DNA of 64,000 bases from Xanthomonas sp. DAR 35659. GTDB taxonomy: Bacteria > Pseudomonadota > Gammaproteobacteria > Xanthomonadales > Xanthomonadaceae. Each line of letters opens with the position of its first letter. The stretch's first letter is position 1. The notes beneath the pieces are model-generated. The model had not been told where the DNA came from and searched no databases. It was given only the letters and a program-made list of their open reading frames with translations. Both the position numbers and the translations under genes were made by a program. Below are positions 19,833 through 29,081 of the stretch, one piece after another. The DNA is taken from assembly GCF_041242975.1 (NCBI RefSeq), contig NZ_CP162488.1, positions 4,268,001 through 4,332,000 of the forward strand, in the 5' to 3' direction.

Positions 19833-20288
19833 TTACGGTGAAGCGCGAACGCCCTGCTCGATCATCTTCTTCATCAGCTTCTCGGAGTTGACGTCGTACC
19901 GAAACAGCAGGGGCTTGCCGTCCGCGTTTTCCAGGTAGAAGGATTCGGTGCCCTCACCTTGCGCGAAGCGAGTGGTGTACAGCAGCAGGGTAAGCGGCTG
20001 CCCGGTATCGGCCTTCACGGAAGACCGGCCCACCAGCCGGGTTTCTTCCACGTCACCCAGCCCGCGCTTCACCACCGTCAGAAGATCGACGAATTCCTGC
20101 TCGCTGGCATTGGACTTCAGCCCGGGCGAGGACGCCTGGTAGATCGCCGCGTAGCGGCCTTGCCGCACATCCTGGTGGAACTGCTCCACGTATCCACTGC
20201 CTGCGCTGACGAAGGCATCGTCGCGTCCCGAGCAACTCATCAACAGCACACAGCTCAGTGCCGCAAGCGCTTTACCGATTCCAGTCAT
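19833..20288 (-). CDS. Small lipoprotein of unknown function
   Basis: A 151-residue lipoprotein. The start MTGIGKALAALSCVLLMSC gives a signal with lipobox LMSC. The mature domain begins with GYVEQFHQDVRQGRYAAIY, then QEFVDLLTVVKRGLGDVEE, then two strands LTLLLYTTRFAQGEGTESF and LLFRYDVNSEKLMK, an alpha-plus-beta pattern like the small DUF4019/DUF3887 cone-shaped domains. I do not recognise a precise family. It has no close neighbours, with over 200 bp on either side. Confidence 0.7.
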   Translation of the reverse strand: MTGIGKALAALSCVLLMSCSGRDDAFVSAGSGYVEQFHQDVRQGRYAAIYQASSPGLKSNASEQEFVDLLTVVKRGLGDVEETRLVGRSSVKADTGQPLTLLLYTTRFAQGEGTESFYLENADGKPLLFRYDVNSEKLMKKMIEQGVRASP

Positions 20289-20606
20289 ATCAATCTCTTC
20301 GAACGCATCCAATTCTCTCCATAGACCCTCACCGCGCCGGAGACAACTGCTCCGACACTGGCTCGATGGGTTTGCCTATTCTGGACTTCACGCTGACGCC
20401 GATTCGCCGAGGCGCCGCTGCCAGACACCCAAATGTTCCAGGTGGTTTCCACTGGTTGAGGGGCATTGCCGACATGTTTCCGGCAACGCCGAAGGAGGCC
20501 AGGACCCTGCGACCCACACGTCGTGCAATGCATGCACAGCGTCAATCATCGGCCTTTCTTTTGCAAAACGGACGTCTCGCAACAACGCGTGGATCGCAGC
20601 GGAACC
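20289..20606. other. Intergenic region without recognisable feature
   Basis: These 318 bases are a little lower in G+C than the flanks. Short frames on the minus strand translate to low-complexity or cysteine/arginine-rich sequence with no family resemblance and no good ribosome site. I see no repeat, RNA or clear promoter. Confidence 0.5.
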
Positions 20607-22931
20607 TCAATGCAGCGTCGCGTTCTGCGGGTCGAGGCGGTCGATGACGCCCTGCATCGCACTGTCGAAGGCGCCGTCGTTGACGTGGCTGCGCAGCCGG
20701 CCCAGCCGCACCATCACCGCCAGTTCCTCCGGCGAGGCCACGCAGAAGCGCACGCCGCGGCGGTTGACGAACAGCAGCCGCGCCGAGATCGGGCTCACCC
20801 ACGACAGCTTGCCGGTCTGCACCTTGCCGTCGCGATCGATGAAATCCAGCCAGGTGCCGATTGGCATGGCGCGGAAACGGTCGGCGTCGGCGTTGTCGTA
20901 GTCCTCGACCTTCTCCGCGGCGGCGACCTCCACCGACTGCGCCTCCTGCACCGGCGGCTGCGGCAAGGCCACCTGCGGCAGCTCGGGCAGCGGGCGCTCC
21001 AGTTCCGGGCGCAGTTCGGCCACGGCCTGCAGCGTGTCGTGCAGCACGTTGATCGCCGCCGCCGCGGCTTCGGCATGCAGGCCGACGCTGGCGAAGACCT
21101 TCTGCAGCGGCTCCTGCCAGGCCTGCAGCCAGGGCTTGCCGACGATGTGCCGACGCGCCTCGGCCGCTTCCTCGAGCACGCCGTCGGCCAGCGCCAGCGC
21201 GTCGCGCACGCCGGGGCCCTCCTCGCCTTCGCGCAGCATCGCCATGGTCAGGTGGTGCTGCCACGGCTGGCGCAGGAAGTCCTCCAGCGCCTGCGGCAGC
21301 GGCTGGCCGTGCAGGCGCGCCTGCAGTTCGGCCTCGGCGCGCTGCCGCGCCAGTTCCAGCTTCTCCTGGCCGCGCTGGGTCTCGGCGGCGCGGCGCTCGG
21401 CGATCTCGATGCGGCGCCGGTGCTGGGCCAGGAAATCGCGGAACTCCTCCTCCAGGGTCAGGAAGATCGCCAGGTTCTCGTTGAACTCGGCGACCAGGCG
21501 CTCGATGATCTCCTCGACCTTGCCCATCAGCACGCGCTCAGCCGGGCTCTCGCCGGTATTGCCCTCGCACGCCTCGGCCAGCGAATTGAGCAGGCGCCGC
21601 GCCGGATGGGTCTTCTGCACGAACATGCGCCGGTCCAGCAGCGCGACCTTGACGAACGGCACCACCAGCCGGCCGATCAGTTCGCGCGAGCGGCCTTCCA
21701 GGTCGCGCTCGTCGAGCATCACGTCGAACAGCATGCCGACCAGGTCGATCGCGTCCTCGTCGACCGGGTCCAGCCGCGCGTGCGCCGGGTCCACGCCGAA
21801 CTGGGTGGCGTTGGACAGCACCTCGCTCTTGAGCCGCTGCGCCAGCGATTCGCCGTCGTCGCCGATCGCCGCGCGCAGGGTGGCGCTGGGCGTGGCCTGC
21901 AGCAACGACAGCACCGACAGCATCTCGCGCTGGCTCAACGGCCGCTGCTGGCCGACCGCGGCGGTGGCCGCGGAGGTGGCGCTCTCGCGCACGCTGCGGG
22001 TCTGCTGCAGCAGTTCGTGCAACGCCTCCAGCAACACGCCCTGGCTGCCGCCGGGCAGGTTGGCGCCGGCCTCGGCGTAGCCTTCGCCGGCCTGCAGGCG
22101 GCCGCGGCTCTCGGCCCAGCGGTTGACGAAGCGGCTGGCCCAGGCCGGTGCGTAGTGCTCGTCGTACTCGCCCGCCTCGCCGCCGGCACCGCCGTCCTCG
22201 CCGAAGCCGGCGGTGTCGCCGCGCGCCTGGCGCTCCTCCGCGGCCGGCGCGCGCCGCGCCGGCGGCGGCCGCGGCCGCGAGATTTCCGGCATCACCCCGG
22301 CCTGCGCCAGGCTGTCGTCCAGTTGCTGGTAGAGCTTGCCGATCCCGGCGGTAAGGTCGCGTTCGCACAGTTTGATCAGCACCAGCCGCACTTCCGGGGC
22401 CAGGTCGCTGGTGGAGAACGCAGCGTGTACCGCCACGCCGATGTGTTCGGGGCCGACCGGATTGGTGTCGGCGTCCAGTTCCAGGCCGCCGGCGATCCAG
22501 CCCAGGCGGCGATCGATGCGGGTCAGCACCGGCTTCCACTCGCGCAGCAGCACGCTGGCCAGGTTGCGCACGGCCAGCCGCGATTCCAGTTCGTGCTCGG
22601 ACACCAGGCTCAGGCCCTGGCCGTAGCCGGCCAGCGCCACTTCCGCCGACAGCGGCGTGCCGGCTTCCAGCGCCTGCCAGGCCTGCTCCAGTTGCGCGCG
22701 GAAGCGCGCGGCGATTTCCTCGCGGCGGCGGCGCAGTTCGCGCATGCCGTCCAGGAACAGCAGTTGCGAGGCGCCGGCGCTCTCGGCGCGGTCGAACAGC
22801 ACGTCGTCGAAATGCGCCAGTGCCCCGGCGAACGCCTGCCCCAGGACCGGCAGCATGCCGTCGCGCGCCTGCATCAGCAGATGCGGAGCGCGCGCGGGAT
22901 GTGCGTGCGGCGAGCTGGGGCTGAAACTCAT
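20607..22931 (-). CDS. DUF1631 family protein, copy 1
   Basis: A 774-residue cytosolic protein of the DUF1631 family, function unknown. It is mostly helical. Recognisable stretches shared with the next gene include AGTPLSAEVALAGYGQGL, LVSEHELESRLAVRNLA, NPVGPEHIGVAVHAAF, SQREMLSVLSLLQ, RRLLNSLAEACEGN, and near the end GTWLDFIDRDGKVQTGKLSW, SARLLFVNRRGVRFCVASPEEL cut here to its FVNRRGVRF core. The last segment looks like a small beta domain of PilZ-like appearance, which is my impression only. It is separated by 222 bp from its paralogue, same strand. Confidence 0.85.
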   Translation of the reverse strand: MSFSPSSPHAHPARAPHLLMQARDGMLPVLGQAFAGALAHFDDVLFDRAESAGASQLLFLDGMRELRRRREEIAARFRAQLEQAWQALEAGTPLSAEVALAGYGQGLSLVSEHELESRLAVRNLASVLLREWKPVLTRIDRRLGWIAGGLELDADTNPVGPEHIGVAVHAAFSTSDLAPEVRLVLIKLCERDLTAGIGKLYQQLDDSLAQAGVMPEISRPRPPPARRAPAAEERQARGDTAGFGEDGGAGGEAGEYDEHYAPAWASRFVNRWAESRGRLQAGEGYAEAGANLPGGSQGVLLEALHELLQQTRSVRESATSAATAAVGQQRPLSQREMLSVLSLLQATPSATLRAAIGDDGESLAQRLKSEVLSNATQFGVDPAHARLDPVDEDAIDLVGMLFDVMLDERDLEGRSRELIGRLVVPFVKVALLDRRMFVQKTHPARRLLNSLAEACEGNTGESPAERVLMGKVEEIIERLVAEFNENLAIFLTLEEEFRDFLAQHRRRIEIAERRAAETQRGQEKLELARQRAEAELQARLHGQPLPQALEDFLRQPWQHHLTMAMLREGEEGPGVRDALALADGVLEEAAEARRHIVGKPWLQAWQEPLQKVFASVGLHAEAAAAAINVLHDTLQAVAELRPELERPLPELPQVALPQPPVQEAQSVEVAAAEKVEDYDNADADRFRAMPIGTWLDFIDRDGKVQTGKLSWVSPISARLLFVNRRGVRFCVASPEELAVMVRLGRLRSHVNDGAFDSAMQGVIDRLDPQNATLH

Positions 22932-23153
22932 GCGCGAAGGCTCCGCGCCGCGAACGGCGCAAGGAAAAAAACTAAAGGAAGTGGAACGGACGCGGCCCCT
23001 GTTTCCGCCTCTGCATGGTAGGCAAGGTACCTGAACAGCAACCGTGATGCATAGCGCATTTCGTACTCCGGAGTGTGACCGCGCCCCTCATCCTAGGCCG
23101 CTCAGGCGTAACCCCGCCTGCAGCGGCCTGCGACCGGGTGCGGTCGCCGGCGT

Positions 23154-25397
23154 TCAGGCCGCGGCAGCGACCCGTTCCAACCGGTCCACCGCGCCCTGCA
23201 TCGCGCTATAGAACGCATCGTCGTCGCGATGCAGCCGCAGCCGATCCAGCCGCACCAGCATCGCCAGCGCCTCCGGCGAGGCCACGCACAGACGCCCGCC
23301 GCGCCGGTTCACGAACATCAGCCGGGCCGAGATCGGACTCACCCAGGACAGCTTGCCCGGCTGCACCCGGCCTTCGCGATCGACGAAGTCCAGCCAGGTG
23401 CCCAGCGCCAGGGTGCGGAAGTAGTCGGCGGTGACATGGTCGAAATCGGCAGGCTGCGCCGGCTCGGGCAGCGCCGGCACCGGCTCGGCCGGCGGGGTCT
23501 CCGACGCGACGACCGGAGCGGGCGTCGGCACCGGCGTCGGCAGAGGCCGCGCATGCGCCAGGTCGTCCAGCGTCGCGTGCAGCGCCTGCCAGGCGCCCTC
23601 GGCGGCGGCCGCGTCCAGGCCGACGCTGGCCCACAGCCGCAACAACTCGGCGCGCTGCGGTTGCAGCCAGCCCGCCGGGGGCGCGGCGCCGCCGGCCTGC
23701 GCCTGGCGGCACTGCGCCAGCACCGCGTCGCCGAGGGCGAGCGTCGCGGTCACCGCCGCGCCGTGCCCGTCGTCGCGCAGCGCCGACTGCTGCAGGTATT
23801 GGCACCACGGCTCGCGCAGGAAGCGTTCGATCGGCGCCGGCAATGGCGCGACGTGCGCGTCGTCCTGCAGACGCTCGTCCAGCGCCTGCGCGGCCAGACG
23901 CCGCGCGCGCTCGCGGCGCTCCTCGGCGCGCTGCAGCTCGGCCGCGCGGCGCTCGGCGATCTCGACCCGGCGCCGGTACTGCTCGTAGGCGCTGCCGAAT
24001 TCCGCTTCCAGGCTCAGGAACACCGCCAGGTGTTCGTCGAAGTCGCGCACCACCCGCTCCACCACCGCCTGCGCCTGCGCCAGCAGCGCCTGCTCGGCGG
24101 CGGTGTCGCCGGCGTTGCCGTCGCAGGCGTCGGCGAGCAGGTTGAGCAGGCGCCGCGCCGGATGCGCGTCGCGCACGAACAGGCGGCCGTCGATCAGCGC
24201 CACCTTGGCCAGCGGCACCAGCATCTGCCCGAGCAGGTCGCGCTGCGCCGGCTGCAGCACGCACTCCTCGAGCATGACCTCGAACAGCAGCCCGACCAGT
24301 TCCAAGGTATCGGCATCGGCCGGTTCCAGCCGGGTCGTGCCCGGATCCAGTCCCAGCGAGGTGCCCACCGCCACCACTTCGCGGTGCAGCGCCTGCGACA
24401 GCGGCGCGCGGTGCTCGCCGATCGCGGCGAAGCCGGCCAGCGGCGTGGTCTGCAGCAGCGACAGGATCGACAGCAGTTCGCGCGGCGACAGGCTGCGCCG
24501 CGCGTCGTCGTCAACGTCGGGCGCATCCGGATGCGCGTCGTGCAGCAAGCGGCGCAACGCCGGCGGCAGCACCTCGTGGTCGTCGCGCGCGTGCGCGTCC
24601 AGCGCGCGCGCGGCGCGGCGCTGCGCGGCCGACAGCGGCGCGGCGGCGTGCCAGGTCTCGAAGAACCGGCTGATCCAGTCCGGCGCCGAGTCGTCGCCGC
24701 TGGCGCCATTGCGCGGAATCGCGCGGCGCCGCGCGCGCCCGGTCGGCAGCGCGCGCGCCCGCGCGACCTGATCCAGACGCTGTTCCAGCCGCGCGTACAG
24801 TTCGCCGACGCGCTCCTGCAGTTCCTGTTCGCAGATCTTGACGATCGCCAGTTGCACCTGCGGCGCCAGCACCAGGCCGTGCAGCGCCGCGTAGACCGCC
24901 GCGCCGACATGTTCGGGACCGAACGGGTTGTTGTCGGCATCGATGCGCTGGCCGCCGGCGATGAAACCGAGGAAGCGGTTCAGCCGCATCAGTTCCGGAC
25001 GCCAGCGGTGCTGGATCGCGCCGGCCAGGTTGCGCACCGCCAGACGCACGTCCAGTTCCTGCTCGGACACCAGGCTCAGATCGCCGCGCTCGCGCGCCAG
25101 GGTGCGCTCCACCGACAGCGGCCGGCCGGCTTCCAGCGCCTGCCAGGCCTGCGCCAGATGGGCGCGGAAGCGCGCGGCGATCGGTTCGCGCTGCTGGCGC
25201 AGCAACTGGATCGCCTCGAAATAGTCGTTCTGCGCCGGCCCCGCGCGTTCGGCCATGCGGAACAGCGCATCGGCGAGCACGTCCAGCACCTCGCCGAACG
25301 CCCCGGCCAGCGGCACCGAGACCACGTCCCGGACCTGATCCAGCAGGTCCGAGTTGCGGCTGGGCAGCAACTCCTCGGCATATTCGGCGATTGTCAT
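23154..25397 (-). CDS. DUF1631 family protein, copy 2
   Basis: A 747-residue paralogue of the preceding DUF1631 protein. The start is set at MTIAEYAEELLPSRN, since further upstream codons have no family match. Corresponding segments are GRPLSVERTLARERGDLSL, LVSEQELDVRLAVRNLAGA, NPFGPEHVGAAVYAALHG, SPRELLSILSLLQTTPLAGF, RRLLNLLADACDGNAGDT and the closing GTWLDFVDREGRVQPGKLSW with FVNRRGGRLCVASPEAL. The middle acidic/basic linker differs from copy 1, so the two have diverged well after duplication. Together they fill 4.8 kb with a same-strand layout and may be cotranscribed. Confidence 0.85.
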   Translation of the reverse strand: MTIAEYAEELLPSRNSDLLDQVRDVVSVPLAGAFGEVLDVLADALFRMAERAGPAQNDYFEAIQLLRQQREPIAARFRAHLAQAWQALEAGRPLSVERTLARERGDLSLVSEQELDVRLAVRNLAGAIQHRWRPELMRLNRFLGFIAGGQRIDADNNPFGPEHVGAAVYAALHGLVLAPQVQLAIVKICEQELQERVGELYARLEQRLDQVARARALPTGRARRRAIPRNGASGDDSAPDWISRFFETWHAAAPLSAAQRRAARALDAHARDDHEVLPPALRRLLHDAHPDAPDVDDDARRSLSPRELLSILSLLQTTPLAGFAAIGEHRAPLSQALHREVVAVGTSLGLDPGTTRLEPADADTLELVGLLFEVMLEECVLQPAQRDLLGQMLVPLAKVALIDGRLFVRDAHPARRLLNLLADACDGNAGDTAAEQALLAQAQAVVERVVRDFDEHLAVFLSLEAEFGSAYEQYRRRVEIAERRAAELQRAEERRERARRLAAQALDERLQDDAHVAPLPAPIERFLREPWCQYLQQSALRDDGHGAAVTATLALGDAVLAQCRQAQAGGAAPPAGWLQPQRAELLRLWASVGLDAAAAEGAWQALHATLDDLAHARPLPTPVPTPAPVVASETPPAEPVPALPEPAQPADFDHVTADYFRTLALGTWLDFVDREGRVQPGKLSWVSPISARLMFVNRRGGRLCVASPEALAMLVRLDRLRLHRDDDAFYSAMQGAVDRLERVAAAA

Positions 25398-25518
25398 GGC
25401 AGTGTGATACGCAAGCGCAAGTGAGATCGACGTCAATTCGGAAGCTAGCGGCAGATCGAGAATGAAACGTGACGCTGCGTGTAACCGCGGCATCCGCTGC
25501 CGCTGTCGGACGCCCGAC

Positions 25519-25524
25519 TATAAT
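25519..25524 (+). promoter_or_regulatory. -10 element before nitroreductase gene
   Basis: A perfect TATAAT stands 29 bp before the nitroreductase ATG in the divergent region shared with the DUF1631 gene. No good -35 hexamer is seen at 16-18 bp upstream. Confidence 0.5.
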
Positions 25525-25552
25525 TCGGCGCCCGCCCCACGGAATCGAGACT

Positions 25553-26128
25553 ATGCGCACACTTCACTCGCTGCAAGCGCTGGATGAACGCCGCTCGGTG
25601 CCGTCCAAGCAATTGGGCGAACCCGGACCCGACGAGGCCACCTTGCTGGCGATGCTGCGCTCGGCGGTGCGGGTGCCCGACCACGGCAAGCTGGTGCCGT
25701 TCCGGTTCCTGCGCATCGCCGGTCAGGCACGGCTGGCGCTAGGCGACGTCCTCGCCGAGCGCACGCTGCAGCGCGACCCGGCGGCGCCGCCGGCCGCGGT
25801 GGAGAAGGACCGCGGCCGCTTCGCGCATGCGCCACTGGCGATCGCGGTGATCGTGCGCCTGCAGCGCGAGGCCAAGGTGCCGGAAATCGAGCAGTGGCTC
25901 ACCGCCGGCTCGGTCTGCTTCGCCTTGCTGCAGGCCGCGCAGGCCTACGGCTTCGGCGCGCAATGGCTGACCGCGTGGATGGCGTACGACGCCGCGGTGG
26001 CGGCGCGATTGGGCCTGGCCGAGAACGAGCGCATCGCCGGCTTCATCCATATCGGCACCCCGCGCATGCAGGTGCCGGAACGCGAGCGCCCGGATCCGCG
26101 CGAGCTGCTCAGCGACTGGACGCCGTGA
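25553..26128 (+). CDS. Nitroreductase family protein (YdjA-like)
   Basis: A 191-residue FMN-dependent nitroreductase-fold protein. Start MRTLHSLQALDERRSVPSKQ is chosen over an upstream codon because the family begins with this 'L..RRS' FMN-binding helix. Then come AVRVPDHGKLVPFRFLRI, the compact YdjA-type second FMN segment; PLAIAVIVRLQRE; a long helix QWLTAGSVCFALLQAAQAYG; and GFIHIGTPR for the last FMN contact. Length agrees with the small YdjA group. Natural substrate unknown. Its stop overlaps the next gene's GTG start. Confidence 0.9.
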   Translation: MRTLHSLQALDERRSVPSKQLGEPGPDEATLLAMLRSAVRVPDHGKLVPFRFLRIAGQARLALGDVLAERTLQRDPAAPPAAVEKDRGRFAHAPLAIAVIVRLQREAKVPEIEQWLTAGSVCFALLQAAQAYGFGAQWLTAWMAYDAAVAARLGLAENERIAGFIHIGTPRMQVPERERPDPRELLSDWTP

Positions 26129-27048
26129 ACGCACCCGTGCCGACCTCGCGGCCGCTGTACCTGGTCGATGCCAGCCTGTACGTGTTCCGCGCCTGGCACT
26201 CGATCCCGGACGAGTTCCAGGACGCGCAGGGCTGGCCGACCAACGCGGTGCACGGCTTCGCCCGCTTCCTGCTCGACCTGCTCGAGCGCGAGCGCCCGCA
26301 GCACATCGTGATCGCCTTCGACGAGGCGCTGGACACCTGTTTCCGGCACCGCCTGTACGCGGCCTACAAGGCCAACCGCGCGCCGGCGCCGGAAGCGCTG
26401 CGGCGCCAGTTCGCGCACTGCAAGGCGCTGTGCGCGGCGCTCGGCCTGGGCGTGCTGGCGCATCACGACTACGAGGCCGACGACCTGATCGGCAGCGCCC
26501 TGCACAGCATGCGCGGCGCCGGCTTCCACGGCGTGATCGTGTCCGCCGACAAGGACCTGTCGCAGCTGCTGCTGGAGTGCGACGAACAGTGGGACTACGG
26601 CCGCGGCCAGCGCTGGGGCGCGGCCGGGGTCAAGGCGCGGCACGGCGTGCACGCGCACCAGATCGCCGACTATCTGGCGCTGGCCGGCGATGCGATCGAC
26701 AACATCCCCGGCGTGACCGGCATCGGCGCCAAGTCGGCGGCGATCCTGTTGGCGCACTTCGGCGACCTGGATACGCTGCTGGCGCGGGTCGACGAGGTGG
26801 CGTTCCTGCGCTTGCGCGGCGCGGCGCAGATGGCGGTGCGCCTGCGCGAGCAGCGCGAGCACGCGCTGCTGTGGCGGCAACTGGCGACGATCGCGCTGGA
26901 CGCGCCGCTGCACTCGGCCGCGCCCGGCTTCGCCCGCGGCCAGGCCGACGCCGACATGCTGCACGGCCTGTGCGAGGCCTTGCGCTTCGGCCCGCTGACC
27001 CGGCGCCGCTTGCTGCAGGCGGCTGGGCTGACGACCGTCGGCGAGTAG
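26125..27048 (+). CDS. 5'-3' exonuclease (FEN/ExoIX-like)
   Basis: A 307-residue single-domain relative of the 5'-nuclease part of DNA polymerase I, acting on flap or gapped DNA. GTG 26125 overlaps the nitroreductase stop. Metal-binding acidic clusters are visible: LYLVDASLYVFRAWHS, VIAFDEALDTCFRHRLY followed by AAYKANR, DYEADDLIGSAL and SADKDLSQLL. The H3TH DNA-binding segment is GDAIDNIPGVTGIGAKSAAI. It has no polymerase domain. It may aid Okazaki processing or repair beside PolA. Confidence 0.9.
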   Translation: MNAPVPTSRPLYLVDASLYVFRAWHSIPDEFQDAQGWPTNAVHGFARFLLDLLERERPQHIVIAFDEALDTCFRHRLYAAYKANRAPAPEALRRQFAHCKALCAALGLGVLAHHDYEADDLIGSALHSMRGAGFHGVIVSADKDLSQLLLECDEQWDYGRGQRWGAAGVKARHGVHAHQIADYLALAGDAIDNIPGVTGIGAKSAAILLAHFGDLDTLLARVDEVAFLRLRGAAQMAVRLREQREHALLWRQLATIALDAPLHSAAPGFARGQADADMLHGLCEALRFGPLTRRRLLQAAGLTTVGE

Positions 27049-27067
27049 AGCGCGGCGCCGCTGCCGC

Positions 27068-27901
27068 TCACTGCGCCGGATCGAACTGCGCGCGCATGAA
27101 CGCCATGTAGCGTTCCTCGGAGGTCTCGCGGCGCGCCGTCACCAGCGGGAGGATGTCCTGGGTCGCCACGTAGCGCAGGCGCGGGCCGGTATCGGTCGTG
27201 GCCTGGAAGATCACTTCCGCGACCTGCTGCGAGGTCGAAGCACGCGTTGCGCGCAGGCCTTCGAACACCTTCAGGCTGTGCGCCATGAAGTCGGCATAAG
27301 CGTCCGGCGGCGCGTCGCCGGATGTGGCTTCCTGCGCCGAGCGCCGGCCGAAGCCGGTCTCCAGCACGCCGCCCGGCTCGACGATGCGCACCGCGATGCC
27401 CAGCGCCCGCAGTTCGTAGGACAGGGATTCGGAGAAGCCTTCCAGCGCGAACTTGCTGGCGTTGTACAACGAGATCATCGGCAGGCCGAACACGCCCGCG
27501 CCGGAACTGACGTTGACGAGGGTGCCGGCGCGGCGCGCGCGGAAATGCGGCAGGATCGCCCGCGTCGTCTCCATCACGCCGAACACGTTGACGTCGAACT
27601 GCTCCTGGATCTTCGCGCGCGAGGTGGACTCGAACACACCGAACAGGCCGAAGCCGGCGTTGTTGATCAGCGCATCGATGGCGCCGAACCGCGCGATGCC
27701 GGCATCGATCGCCGCGGCGATGCTGTCGCGGTCCCGCACGTCCAGGCGCGTGACCAGCACCGCCGCGCCGGTCAGGGCGGCGCCGGCCGCCGGATCGCGC
27801 ATCGTGGCGACGACGTTCCAGCCGCGCGCGGCGAACAGGTGCGCGCTGGCCAGCCCGAAGCCGGAAGACGCGCCGGTGATCAGGACGGTGGGAGTGCGCA
27901 T
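27068..27901 (-). CDS. Short-chain dehydrogenase/reductase
   Basis: A 277-residue classical SDR. The nucleotide loop is VLITGASSGFGLASAHLF; LINNAGFGLFGVFE follows; the active site is NVSSGAGVFGLPMISLYNASKFAL, shown in full it is S then YxxxK (Tyr in SLYNASK). PGGVLETGF after the sixth strand is usual for the group. The arginine after the second strand (TMRDP) suggests preference for NADP(H). It is divergent from a LysR-family regulator sharing 99 bp, so that regulator probably controls it. Confidence 0.92.
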   Translation of the reverse strand: MRTPTVLITGASSGFGLASAHLFAARGWNVVATMRDPAAGAALTGAAVLVTRLDVRDRDSIAAAIDAGIARFGAIDALINNAGFGLFGVFESTSRAKIQEQFDVNVFGVMETTRAILPHFRARRAGTLVNVSSGAGVFGLPMISLYNASKFALEGFSESLSYELRALGIAVRIVEPGGVLETGFGRRSAQEATSGDAPPDAYADFMAHSLKVFEGLRATRASTSQQVAEVIFQATTDTGPRLRYVATQDILPLVTARRETSEERYMAFMRAQFDPAQ

Positions 27902-28000
27902 GGCGGTGGTCCTTTCGGTGGGAGATCGCCAATGGTTGGCCCCGCCGACTCATGAGACAATCCGCTCAATCCCGCATGCGGTGCTGAGCAAGATCGCACA
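27902..28000. promoter_or_regulatory. Divergent control region, SDR / LysR regulator
   Basis: The 99 bp between two divergent starts must contain both promoters. A perfect palindrome CTCATGAG is at 27949-27956, and further CTCA / GCTGAG pieces follow it, a possible operator for the LysR protein. The assignment is by position. Confidence 0.35.
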
Positions 28001-28918
28001 ATGATCCGTCCCGCCCTGAGCGAATTGCAGGCGGTCGTCGCCGTCGCCAAGCAGCGCAGCTTCCGCCGTGCCGCCACCGAACTGGGCGTCTCCGCGTCCG
28101 CCCTGAGTCACGCGGTCGCGGCGCTGGAGCAACGCCTGGGCGTGCGCCTGTTCCACCGCACCACCCGCAGCGTGTCGCTGTCCGACGCCGGCGAACGCGT
28201 TCTCTCCCGCATCGCGCCCGCGCTGCGCGAGATCGATGCGGCGCTGGAAGACGCCAATGCGTTCCGCGACAGCCCCGCGGGGACCTTGCGCCTGAACACC
28301 TCCGAAGGCGCCGCGCGCCTGCTGATGCCGGCGATCCTGGCGTTCCTGGCGCACTACCCCGAGGTGCGGCTGGACATCGTCACCGACGGCCGCCTGGTGG
28401 ACATCGTGGCGGAGGGCTTCGATGCCGGCATCCGCCTCGGGGAGTTGGTACCGCAGGACATGGTCGCCATCCCCTGTTCGCCGCCGCTGCGCTTCATCGT
28501 CGCCGGCGCACCGGACTACTTCGCCAGGCACGGCACGCCGCGCACGCCGGCCGATCTGCGCGGGCAAGTCTGCATCCGCAGCCGCCATCCCCAGGGCGGC
28601 TCGGTCTACCGCTGGGAATTCGCCAAGCGCGAACAGCAGCAGTGGGTCGATGTGGAAGGCAGATTGACCCTGGACAATTCCAAGCTGCTGATCGACGCCG
28701 CGCTGGCGGGCGTCGGCCTCATCTGGACCCATGAGGCCTCGATCGCCCACCACCTCGCCCACGGCGACCTGGTCGCTGCGCTGGAAGACTGGTGCCCCCG
28801 GTTCCCGGGCCTGTGCCTCTACTACCCCGGCCATCGCCACGTCCCCGCCGCGCTGCGCGCCTTCGTCCAGACGCTGCGCGAGCACGACGCCGCGCACGTC
28901 TTCCTGGTGGGACAGTGA
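28001..28918 (+). CDS. LysR-family transcriptional regulator
   Basis: A 305-residue LysR-type regulator. The winged HTH is at the N terminus: LSELQAVVAVAKQRSFRRAA, ELGVSASALSHAVAALEQRL, and GVRLFHRTTRSVSLSDAGER. The effector domain follows, with LRLNTSEGAARLLMPAILAF and GFDAGIRLGELVPQDMVAIP, typical of the CrgA/DsdC-like regulators of SDR or quinone genes. It is divergent from the SDR gene, the likely target. The inducer is unknown. Confidence 0.92.
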   Translation: MIRPALSELQAVVAVAKQRSFRRAATELGVSASALSHAVAALEQRLGVRLFHRTTRSVSLSDAGERVLSRIAPALREIDAALEDANAFRDSPAGTLRLNTSEGAARLLMPAILAFLAHYPEVRLDIVTDGRLVDIVAEGFDAGIRLGELVPQDMVAIPCSPPLRFIVAGAPDYFARHGTPRTPADLRGQVCIRSRHPQGGSVYRWEFAKREQQQWVDVEGRLTLDNSKLLIDAALAGVGLIWTHEASIAHHLAHGDLVAALEDWCPRFPGLCLYYPGHRHVPAALRAFVQTLREHDAAHVFLVGQ

Positions 28919-29081
28919 CGCGAGGCGTCCAGATGACGGGATCTTCCGCCGTATCGAGCACCGGGCACGGCGCGATGCGCCATGGCATCGTCGCGACGGC
29001 GATGGTTCTACACTTCGGCCATCCGGCGATCGCGTTCCGCGGCGCCAATCCCCCTTCTCCTCAGCAGAGCGAACGCCCGCC

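Noticed and set aside
20466..23021. 851-codon plus-strand frame opposite the first DUF1631 gene
   Set aside because: Shadow of the real gene: composition is His/Gln/Leu/Arg-rich with no domain, and the minus strand encodes a recognised family.
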